A program made the position numbers and the translations under genes. Under the pieces are notes generated by a model that was not told the origin of the DNA, made no database searches, and saw only the letters and a program-made list of their open reading frames with translations. 64,000 nucleotides of DNA from Aspidapion aeneum (taxonomy: Eukaryota; Arthropoda; Insecta; Coleoptera; Brentidae), in contig OY755047.1 in the NCBI GenBank assembly GCA_963576565.1, positions 2,903,501 to 2,967,500 on the forward strand, written 5' to 3'. The first letter of the stretch is position 1. Every line of letters begins with the position of its first letter. Below are positions 42,033 through 50,720 of the stretch, in pieces.

Positions 42033-43018
42033 CAGTGGCGGCTCGTGACGTTATAAATTGGGGGGGCAGAAGTTTAAATTGCATGAATAATGAAATAAAA
42101 AAAACTTACCGAAATAATTTTATTTTAGTATTTTCCAAACAAGCAGCTACTTGGTGTAGTTTTTAGTTTATCTGTTTACATAAACGTCTTCAGTAAGTAT
42201 AGAACCGGCAACACTAGAAAGGGCAACGAACGTTTATGCACGATGATGATGGCCGACGTCAACTACAACAAACATTCCTCCCGCCCCCGCGGGAGAACAA
42301 CCACCCATACACGGCTGAAAAACGGGTGAAATTGAAACCTTGCCCCGCGCGGCGCTGCCGGCTTGTAATTATTTACGTTCAAAAAGTTCACCCAATTAAT
42401 CGCTCGTTGTTAACCACATATAATAAAAAGAAAAAGACAATAATGTAAGGGAAGATTTAGCTTTTTTTAAATAAATCAATTTGTATGCACAAGACATACA
42501 CCCTTTCGATAGCTTTAGGCGCTGGTTAAACTTTTAACGCATTAAGGATAAAAATGGAAAATAACGCGAGAACCATACAAAATGTCGATTGACACCTACC
42601 TTGCTATTTCTCGGCGGTACAAATTCCATTCACTGGGCGCCCAGGCTTCTACCAGAGTTCTTGAGTTGATCGAAATCACTGTGAGGAGTTGAGGTAACGG
42701 ATTGAAATGATTTTAGAATTGATTGGCACTAATTGCAATTGATTGAATTGTAGTTTTGGAAACCGAGTAAAACACATCGGTTTCAATATGGAGGCTACGA
42801 TGATCTCTCTCTCATCGTGCCGGTAATTGCGCACTTTCTATCCGCGCACCTTACGGTGTCACGTGACAACCTGTATGGTTCAGTGCAACGGAATAATTAA
42901 TATTTAGGAAAATTAACTAAGTATTATTTGTCTTGCACGTACACAATTAAAAATAGTGTTTGTTGTCAATTTTTGGGAGGGCATTGCCCCGTTGCCCTCC
43001 CTGTAGCAACCGCCATTG
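42033..43018 (-). mobile_element. hAT element, non-autonomous, with exact 8-bp duplication
   Basis: The left end CAGTGGCGGCTCGTGACG and the right end AGCAACCGCCATTG are flanked exactly by CTATGTAT (42025-42032, 43019-43026). It is an internally deleted relative of 11125-12222 and 34559-36615, in reverse. It is interrupted by an LTR-like insertion at 42482-42943. No transposase frame remains. Confidence 0.9.
42482..42943. mobile_element. Probable solo LTR
   Basis: A 462-bp insertion in the hAT element begins TGTATGCACAAGACA and ends TGTCTTGCACGTACA, giving TG…CA ends. It is flanked on both sides by CAATT (42477-42481, 42944-42948). Joining the flanks restores the sequence seen in the other hAT copies. 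A 5-bp duplication with TG…CA ends is typical of an LTR. There is no internal region, so it would be a solo LTR. Family unknown. Confidence 0.7.
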
Positions 43019-43041
43019 CTATGTATGTACATATGTCTGAA

Positions 43042-43280
43042 CAGTGGCGGATCCAGGGGGGGCCAAAGGCCCCCCCCCAAACATACAACTTATTTTTTAG
43101 TTTAGCAGCATCACTTTTTAAAATTTGTCACAAATTCTGCTTAATCTTTTAAAAAATTTCGCCTGCTATTAATCTCCTTTAGCTACTAAATTTCACACCT
43201 CAATTTCTATGAAAAACCTCAAAAAAAATTGCCGCCACTTTGGCACCCCCCCCTCCACCGAAATCCTGGATCCACCACTG
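43042..43280. mobile_element. hAT MITE with exact 8-bp duplication
   Basis: The ends CAGTGGCGGATCCAGG and CCTGGATCCACCACTG are flanked exactly by TGTCTGAA (43034-43041, 43281-43288). It lies 24 bases from the preceding hAT element and is of the same family as 50721-51816. Confidence 0.95.
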
Positions 43281-43611
43281 TGTCTGAACATGTTTTTATA
43301 ACACTTTTTAATACCGATTTTGTTTTTTTTTGTACATATTATATCTAATTAGTACCTAATTAAAAAACAAAATACCTTATTCGCACCGATCATTTTCCCG
43401 GGTAAATGTAATTCCCCCGACAATAAAAAAAAATAGGAAAATCTTTTTTTTTAGGTTGAAAATAAAAACAAATAACTTTAATGCTAATTACTGCGGATTG
43501 TTTAATAGTAAAATTGGTTTTAATTATTATCTGTTTTTCTTGTTAGCTATATAATTATTAAATAAATAAATACCTGTCTGGGTATTCTTTAAATTTTTAG
43601 TATTTAAAAAA

Positions 43612-44100
43612 CAGTATTTTATGAAGTAGAGAGATAAAAAAGAATGTAAAATTTAACATATACGAAACAATGGTGAAAAGCACGCTGTTATATGAAATAG
43701 AGACTTCGCGTAACAGATAAATACAAAACAAAAATGGAAAGTGTCGAAATGGATGCAATAAGAAGAGCAATGAGAATATCTAGAACAGATCACATAAGAA
43801 ATTAGATTATAAAAGAAAGAATGGGAATCGAGGGAAGCATAACGGATGACATAACTAAAAGACAACTGATATGGTACGGCCAGGTACAACGGATGAACGA
43901 CGAAATATTACCAAAGCAGGTCCTAGAATGGCAACCAATAGGGCGCAGAAAAAGAGACCGTCCTAACTAGAATGGCAACAGTCACTCCAAAGATCAATGA
44001 GTCAAAAAAACCTGGCAGAAGATGATTGTCAGGATCGAAGGTGGAGAATAGGCGTCGGACAACATAGAAAAACAATCTAAACTGACATAGTAGTAGTAGT
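43612..44100 (+). pseudogene. LINE family B C-terminal fragment, plus strand
   Basis: In broken frames it encodes VKFNIYETMVKSTLLYE, then VEMDAIRRAMRISRTDHI, ERMGIEGSITDDITKRQLIW, YGQVQRMNDEILPKQVLEWQ, a basic block and EDDCQDRRWRIGVGQHR. The 3' end is CTGACATAGTAGTAGTAGTA, showing the family's TAG tail most clearly. The usual IEACRVTEK segment is disrupted by a one-base loss. Confidence 0.85.
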
Positions 44101-44370
44101 AATAAAAAACTAATACCAGTATTTACTACAGGGTCTAAAGTCCTAAGTTCTAAAGGGGTCTCAATCTAAAAGGTAAAATTTGGGTTGAAGTGTTAACTCA
44201 TTTCTTTCCTTGGATGCAACAGTTTTTAATATTTATATAATTTATATAATAAGCTGGGGGGGGGGCGCAAAGAGCTTCAGGGTGGGGGTAATGGATTTTT
44301 CAAGGAGCCCTTAACTAGGTTTGTAATAGAAATAAAATTTAGGACTTCCATTGTCTTTATTTATTTTAAA

Positions 44371-44415
44371 ACACGACGTTTCGGTTAGTAAGTATCTCTA
44401 ACCGTTATCAAGTGT
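44371..44415 (-). ncRNA. Hammerhead-like motif at the Penelope element's 3' end
   Basis: On the minus strand, stem I is ACAC with GTGT. The core reads TTGATAA in place of CTGANGA, followed by one extra C. Stem II is GGTTAG with CTAACC (perfect), loop 9 nt, then GAAA, a two-base CG in place of stem III, and TC at the cleavage site. Position 3 is T and position 8 is A, so the C3-G8 pair of the standard core is changed to U-A on both sides. Known Penelope hammerheads have very short stem III and may act as dimers. Activity is uncertain. Confidence 0.6.
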
Positions 44416-44466
44416 AAACTAAACAATCTAGTCTTTAGGATACTACTTATACTACTTGGTGTGCAG

Positions 44467-45231
44467 TCAGGTGTTACAACGCCTGTTTTCCTTAAGGAGT
44501 GGTTTCCATATGTTTGGTATGTCCGTACTTGGTTGACTGAAAACTTCTTTATTCTGCATTATAAACGCAGCTTCAATAAACTTTCGTTTTCGCCAATGCG
44601 ACTCCTTATGTAAAACTTTAGCTTCTGACCACTGAATCCTGTGATCATTTGACCATGCATGATCTGCTAAACCGGATTTTTCAATATCCCCTAATTGGGT
44701 ACTTTTTAGATGTTCATTTACTCTAACCTGACGAGGGCGTTTCGTTTCACCTACATATGATTTACCACACTCACACGGGATTTGGTAAATACATTCCTTA
44801 TTATTTGAGGGATTTTCTGGTTTTGCTTTAGTTACAAAACTTCTTATCGTATTTCCCGAAGAAAATACTGTTTTTATATTATAGTGTTTAGCTATTCGTC
44901 TTATATTTTCTGAAATCCCTTGAACATATGGAATGTTAATAACACCTAACGGATTATTATTTTGAGAATTTGGTACATTTAGTTTGTTTTTAATTTTAAA
45001 TATCGTTGAGTTTATTAATTTCTCGGAATAACCATTCTGTTGTAAGTCCTTTTTAATGTTTTTAATTTCTGTGGTTAATTCTTCATTATTACTACAAATA
45101 TTTATGGCTCTTAAATACAAACTTCTTATAACTCCTTGTTTTGTAGCAACAGAATGATTAGACTTAAAATTTAGGTACTGTCCCGTGTGTGTAGGTTTGA
45201 ATGTTTCTGTCTGATCGTTTGACAAGAACAT
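44467..45231 (-). pseudogene. Penelope-like RT end plus GIY-YIG endonuclease
   Basis: A 254-residue open frame. Residues about 10-45 (KPTHTGQYLNFKSNHS, then KQGVIRSLYLRA) are the RT thumb region of Penelope-like elements. Residues about 50-140 form the linker (ENIRRIAKHYNIKTVFSSGN). Residues about 145-235 are the GIY-YIG endonuclease: IYQIPCECGKSYVGETKRP with Y and YVGET, then R-x-x-EHL, and H-x-x-x-x-x-H (LADHAWSNDHRI). A catalytic Glu is likely in RKFIEAAFIM. The enzyme nicks target DNA and primes reverse transcription. An upstream frame (45164-45352, IWPENEDELQNFLHHLNSIR through LSFLDVLVKR) is the preceding RT part, split off by a frameshift near 45195. The YADD active site was lost with the 5' truncation. 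Confidence 0.9.
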
Positions 45232-45444
45232 CCAAAAAAGATAAGGCCGAATCTTTTTTAATTTCCATGGTGCACTTGATTGTTGGTCGAATACTGTTTA
45301 AATGGTGTAGAAAATTCTGTAGTTCGTCTTCATTTTCCGGCCATATAAAAAAACGTCGTGTTTTAAAATAAATAAAGACAATGGAAGTCCTAAATTTTAT
45401 TTCTACACAATCATTGTCTACGAGTTTCAAACTAGGTTTGTAAT

Positions 45445-45760
45445 ATTCGTTTTACCTAACAATGCAAATCCAGTGCAAGAATTCATATGTTCTCTGGACG
45501 ATTCATGTTTTCTTATATTTTTAGGAAGATGGTGCAAATCTTTTACACCCGTTAATGCCCAATTGGGGTCAATTCTTACGGGAAACAGTCCAACAGGTTG
45601 GGTAAATCAGACCCGCAAAACCAGTTATTTTTCTTATAGATGTCTGTAGAAAAATGACGCATGTTTTGTGTTCTTCTTTCGTTTCTTTTGTGAAAAATTA
45701 TTTTGTGAAAAATACTCTCGAAAATTTCTGCTGAGACTATTTCTCGCAATTTAAAACATT
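45445..45760 (-). pseudogene. hAT transposase TTF-finger fragment
   Basis: An uninterrupted minus-strand frame without its own ATG reads EIVSAEIFESIFHKIIFHK, then MRHFSTDIYKKNNWFCGS, then LLDCFP, NWALTGVKDLHHLPKNIRKH, ESSREHMNSCTGFALLGK, then TNITNLV. The order F-x-x-x-W/Y-x-x-x-x-W-x-C/G, CFPC, G-x-x-D-x-x-x-L, H-E-x-S-x-x-H is the TTF-type zinc finger of ZMYM1-like hAT transposases. The frame is cut by the Penelope insertion at 45429 and continues past it for about 10 codons (KGSLKNPLPPP, 44290-44322). It comes from a different subfamily than the 11540 copy. Confidence 0.7.
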
Positions 45761-45879
45761 TTAGAGCTGCTGACTATCAGGTAGATTGAATTTTTGATTT
45801 TTATTGCGACAGTGCTATTGTTAAAGTCGTTGAGCACTCAGGAACTCTCAGTAGTCATGATAGAACTTTCGTATGGAAA

Positions 45880-46037
45880 AAGAGTTGACAGTAACCGTCA
45901 AAAGAACTTCTCTGGGATTAACTTCATGTATAATGCTTCTCTAGCTGCTTGCTCTGCGGCCTCATTTCCCTCGTGCCTAGAATGCCCTGGTATCCACTTT
46001 ATGTATAAACGCACTCTTAAATTATTGCAAGTTTAAA
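45880..46037 (-). pseudogene. LINE RNase H fragment
   Basis: The minus-strand frame reads NNLRVRLYIKWIPGHSRHEG, then NEAAEQAAREAL, ending at a stop after IPEKFF. The W-I/V-P-G-H-x-G/R-x-x-G-N-E-x-A-D/E-x-A motif is the C-terminal part of the RNase H domain of R1/Jockey-type LINE ORF2 proteins, including the conserved His. The Asp usual after NEXA is Glu here. It removes the RNA strand during reverse transcription in intact elements. Only about 45 codons remain. Confidence 0.7.
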
Positions 46038-46396
46038 TAATTTTTCCTGAATATTTAAAGATAATCTATCTATCTAATCTCTAATCTAAGTGTATAATTT
46101 TAATAATTAATTGCTAATAAGAAACATTTAGTGGGATATGGTATTTGAACTCGTACTTATGTGATCATTACCTAACTAAAAGGAATTTCCATGATGGTGT
46201 TTTTGGAACTAAATCATGACAGCCAATGTTTTTAGTTTCCATGAAAATGTATAATTTTTTAATTAGTTAATTGTGGAAATTGAAAAAAATTAATTTTTTA
46301 CAAATAGAATTATAAAAATAGAACTAGGAAAAAATAATCTATGTATAAAAACAATAATAAATTTAAAAAAACACCCAACTGCTAAATTTACTTGTA

Positions 46397-47191
46397 CAGG
46401 GTGTCTCATTATATTTTTTCCCACCATTTTAGACCATTAATAATTGATGCAGGAATATAAAAGAAATTCTGTTCGAATTCGCGAAATTTTTACTTTTAAA
46501 TTACATCTTTATTCCTGATGCTTACCGTATTTCACAGGCGCTCAAATTTATAGTTTTTGTAAATTGGATGCTCCTTATATTATTTAATTAATAGATTAGG
46601 CTTGGAATATACTTTCCAAAAATATCCCATATGTCGCAGTTTTGATAAATAGCTTCTGAAATAATAGCGATAAATTTTTAAATGATAAAAAAATAACATT
46701 ACCACTTTTGAGTTAATTTCAGTGTCCTTATTTCGAACTATGTTACTCCCCATGTATAAACAGTGACAATGACAACTATATTCTTTTAAATGGCGCTCAA
46801 AATGACAACCGGTAACGACAACAATGTTGTGTCATTGTCACTGTCGATACATAGGGACTAACATAATTTGGAATAAGAATACTAAAATTAACACAAGAGC
46901 GATACTGTTATAATTGCTAATATCTCAGAAACTATGACTCTAAACTACGGCACATCGGGTATTTTTGGAAAATATGTTCTAAGCCTAATCTATTAATTAA
47001 ATAATGTAAGGAGCATTCAATTTACAAAAACTATAAATTTGAGCGCCTGTCAAATATGGTAAACATCAGGAATAAAGTCAAGATGCAATTTAAATATAAA
47101 AATTTCGCGAATTCGAACAAAATTTCTTGTGTATTCCTACATCAATTATTAATGGTCTAATAGGGTGGGAAAAATATATTGAGACAACCTG
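46397..47191. mobile_element. Foldback element with ACAGGGTGT ends
   Basis: The ends CAGGGTGTCTCATTATATTT and the reversed form lie between TA dinucleotides. The arms are complementary for roughly 290 bp (GAATTCGCGAAATTTTTA, GCGCTCAAATTTATAG, TTAATAGATTAGGCTT). A half copy is at 22245-22477. The centre (46740-46870) has an internal repeat about a TGTCATTGTCACTGTC segment. No protein. Confidence 0.85.
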
Positions 47192-47624
47192 TACAAATTT
47201 CCATGCTTTTACCAGCATTTTCCACATAGTTGGGAAGATAAGGCTTTTGTACAGATAATTATTTTAGTAGTGTGCTACATTTGGTGATTTTGCCGAAATT
47301 AAACAATACACAATTAATAAAAAAATGCCTGAATTGTTTAACAAATTACACCATGTTAAATAAGTCTATTTTTAGATCGTGATGAAAAAAACCATAATAT
47401 TGTGATTTGTACACACACATACACACTCACACATAAAATAGGATACAGTAGATGAGTTAATGACACATACATTTGTTTGATTTGATTGCTAAGATATGGC
47501 ATTTTATTTGATCAAATTATACGATAAACGAGTAAGTGGGTGAAAATATATGTCGCGAATTTCTTTATCGTTTTTTTTAAAAAGTATTTTTTTTCAATAA
47601 TATGTCAATCACATTTTTTTGATA
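47192..47624. other. No gene seen
   Basis: AT-rich, without recognisable features. Confidence 0.5.
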
Positions 47625-47962
47625 GAATACACAGAAGTAAATATAAGAAGAATGATAAAAGAAAGAGCCATGAAATAAAAGTTGAGAGAGTTATAGAAAA
47701 TAACAGAAATATAAGTTTGTCTAAGGTAGATATGAAATAGTTAAAATAAAGGATATGAACGGCATAGAGAATAACGTTAAAGAGAATAATATAAATATTA
47801 CACAACTATTCTATACAGAATTATACCAAACAAAAAGGAAACCATTGCGAGAAACCATGAAGAAACTACAAACAAAAATAAAGAACATAAACTCAGAGCT
47901 ACAACTTGAAATAAGCACAGCGGAAATAAAGAGAGCATTAAAGAAAATGAAAAATAACAAAT

Positions 47963-48577
47963 GGGTAGCGAATTCAGTCATGTGATGAGTATGAATACTT
48001 AGGTCTAAAAATTACAGCTGATGGAACACTAGACAAAGCTATAAAAGATAGAAACGTACAAGGAAGAAAAGCATTAACTTTATTAAATGGAATAATTTGG
48101 CACCAAAGTATATCAAAACATAACAAAAAGCTTATATATAACACCATTGTAAAAAGTATTATTACATACGGCTCAGAAGTATGGCCAATCAAAGATAGAA
48201 CAGAAAAAATGCTTTCCGCTACGGAGATGGACTATTGGAGAAGAGCAGCAGGGAAATCAAAAAGAGAAAGAGTTACAAATCAAAGTATAAGAGAAATTAT
48301 GACAGTGGGTGAACGTACTTCAGTGGATGATATAAGAACAAAACAACTGGTGTGGTACGGATATGTACAAAGAATGGATGATGGAAGACTACCTAAACAA
48401 ATATTACAATGGAAACTAACTGGCCGAAGAAAACGAGGAAGGCCGAGGAGAAGCTGGAGAGAAGGAATAGACAGTGAAATAAGAACAAAAGGTCTGGATG
48501 ATGAATTATGGGCAAACAGAAACGAGTGGAGATTGGGTATCGGAAGACGTAGGACGTTGGGAAACCGATAAATATAT
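47963..48577 (+). mobile_element. 5'-truncated LINE A copy inserted in LINE A
   Basis: It begins GGGTAGCGAATTCAG within the RT and ends CCGATAAATATAT. The 13-bp target duplications are at 47950-47962 and 48578-48590. The insert reads in the same direction as its host and matches 5790-6290. Confidence 0.85.
47990..48571 (+). pseudogene. LINE family A RT C-terminal part
   Basis: From DEYEYLGLKITADG (palm/thumb) through KDRNVQGRKALTLLNGIIW, NTIVKSIITYGSEVWPIKD, EMDYWRRAAGKSKRERVTN, SIREIMTVGERTS, QLVWYGYVQRMDDGRLPKQ and RRKRGRPRRSWREGID to RRTLGNR. It is one nearly continuous frame of about 190 codons, with a single frameshift near 47985. This is the best-kept family A tail here and shows the segment missing from the 5922 copy. 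The catalytic YADD lies upstream of the truncation point. Confidence 0.85.
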
Positions 48578-48946
48578 AAAAATAACAAATCACCTGGAAA
48601 AGACGGAGTAACGGCAGAATAGATCACAGATATGCAGATTTAATAGCCAATATATATAGCGAATCAACAACATCAATAAAAATCCACGAAAGAACCAAGC
48701 TAATCCGCATAAGAAGAGGTGTGAGACAGAGTGACACAATATCCCCTAAACTATTTAACGAGGCCCTAGCAGATGTTTTTAAAAACTTAGATTGGGAAGA
48801 AATAGGCATCAAAGTAAACGGACAATACTTGAACCACCACAACACACATATGCTGATGATATTGCCTTAATAACAGATAAGAAAGAAGAAATGATAAAAA
48901 TGCTGGAGGAGCTCGATACAGCAGCTAAAAATATAGGCTTGAGTAT

Positions 48947-49385
48947 TTATTTTTGTTTGGAGTTTCTTTATGGTCTCTCATGATGGTTTTCTTTTTATTT
49001 GGTATAATTCTGTATAGAATAGTTGTGTGATATTTATGATATCCTCTTTAACGTTAGTTCCTATGCCGTTAATATCCTCATCGGCCTTAAACATTTCATC
49101 TTTCTGTTATTTTCTATAACTCTCTCAACATTAATTTCTTGGCTGTTTCTTTTAATTTTTTTAATCAATTTTCTTATACTTTTATTTATTTCTGTGTATT
49201 CTATAGATATTCTTTTTCCTTCGCTCTCGAGAGTCCACCTTTTTTCCATCAGTCTTTTTATAGTTTTGTTCTCTCTCTCTCTCTCTATTTCTTCTGATAT
49301 ACATATTTCCCATTTTTTTATCATTTTGTGCGATGTCTTTTTCTACTTTGTTACAGCTCTTGTCAGCGTATCATTTATTTGGTCA
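48947..49385 (-). pseudogene. LINE family A upstream fragment, inverted
   Basis: The minus strand matches 47625-47900 of the plus-strand copy. It encodes IEYTEINKSIRKLIKKIKRN, then VERVIENNRKM, and further on LFYTELYQIKRKPS-like sequence. With the neighbour it forms a tail-to-tail inverted pair. It is the linker between endonuclease and RT; neither domain is present here. Confidence 0.7.
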
Positions 49386-49405
49386 ATATTTTCAGAGAGA
49401 ATATA

Positions 49406-50527
49406 CAGGGTGTTCGACACATGAACCGTTAACATTTTTTGGGATATTGTTGGGGTCATTTGCTACCTTTTCAACCTTGGAACTTAAGTCCTAAGAGTCA
49501 CGGCTAAAAAGATTTGAATTTTTAATTTTTTTTTTCAAATTATCCAAAATCCCACCTTTAAACCCTCGTAAGCTTTTTATTAATGTCTGGAAAAGCACCA
49601 TTTTTTAAAAATTTTCTGTAATCGTATGCTTCTTCAACTAATTGATAGATTTGTTAAAACTGATGTACCAAAGGGACATACGAGGTTTTTAATTGAAGAA
49701 CATTAGTGATTTTGAACATTTTTAATTTTGAAGTTGATTTTCGAAATTAAAAATCAAAAAAAGTATCGACAATTGAGAACTTCATTTTCTTTTAAAAACT
49801 TCTTTAGTTGGTTACCTTTCTAACGATATGCTACACATTGATAAAAAAACATTTCTGCTTTAAAATACGGATATTCCGTTAGAAGGGCGAGACTCGTTCG
49901 GAATTGGTAAGAAAACAATTTGATGTTTATGATCGTTTACCTACTAAAAAAAAAGCTAAACTTTTAACAATATTGTATTGTGTTCTTTATTTCTAAATTT
50001 TGTTCGAAACGATCATAAACATCAAATTGTTTTCCTTATCAAGTCCGAACAATTATTGCCCGTCTCACGGTATATCCGTATTTTAAAGCAGAATTGTTTT
50101 TTTAATCAATGTGTAGCATACCGTTAGAAAGGTAATCAACTAGAGAAGTTTTTAAAAGAAAATGAAGTTCTCCAGTGTCGATACTTTTTTTAATTTTTCA
50201 TTTTAAAATTGATTTTCTTTCACAAAATCACTAATGTTCTTTAATAAAAAACCTCGTACTTTGGTACATAAATTTTAACAAATCTATTAATTAGTTGAAG
50301 TAGCATAAGATTACAGAATTATTTAAAAAAATTGTGCTTTTCCAAACATTAATAAAAAGCTTACGAGGGTTTAAAGGTGAGATTTTGGGTAATTTGAGAA
50401 AAAAAATAAAAAAATTTATATTTATTTTGCCGTGACTCTAAGGACCCAAGTTATAAGGTTGAAAAGGTAGCAAATGACCCCAGCAATATCCCAAAAAATT
50501 TTGACGGTTCATGTGCCGAACACCCTG
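49406..50527. mobile_element. Foldback element, nearly all inverted arms
   Basis: The ends CAGGGTGTTCGACACATGAAC and the reversed form lie between TA dinucleotides (49404-49405, 50528-50529). The two halves mirror each other almost to the centre near 49965, with arms of about 500 bp (GGTAGCAAATGACCCCA, CTCGTAAGCTTTTTATTAAT). No coding content. Confidence 0.9.
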
Positions 50528-50720
50528 TATTATCGATACAAAAATAATTCTATAAATAGACTTGATTTTTTTTTATATTAACCACATCATAACTTCCTAA
50601 TTTGATTTGGAAAGTACCCAGACATCTATTTTGGTGACAATATAAAAAATACCGATTTTTTCGGGTTATAACCCTTTTGTTCCTCCTGATTGGTGTGACC
50701 TAGGTATGTAGCTGAACCAT

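Larger units (their letters stand above)
44338..45429 (-). mobile_element. Penelope-like retroelement, 5'-truncated
   Basis: Flanked by an exact 15-bp duplication AACTAGGTTTGTAAT (44323-44337, 45430-45444). In the sense (minus) direction it starts with an inverted copy of its own last 54 or so bases, then part of the RT, the GIY-YIG endonuclease and a 3' end with a hammerhead-like motif. Inverted partial LTRs and truncated 5' ends are typical of Penelope-like insertions. It landed in a hAT transposase gene (45445-45760). Confidence 0.9.
47625..48945 (+). mobile_element. LINE family A fragment interrupted by a younger copy of itself
   Basis: The outer copy covers the region before and through the RT palm. 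The frame 47755-47962 has LFYTELYQTKRKPLRETMKK, then ISTAEIKRALKKMKNNK. It continues after the insertion as SPGKDGVTAE and, in broken frames, IKIHERTKLIRIRRGVRQSD, then SPKLFNEALADVF and YADDIALITDKKEEM with the catalytic YADD, to NIGLSI at 48945. The inner copy (47963-48577) is the family's 3' end. Exact 13-bp duplications AAAAATAACAAAT bound it. Confidence 0.85.

Noticed and set aside
48280..48627. Minus-strand ORF of 115 residues
   Set aside because: Antisense to the LINE family A C-terminal frame.
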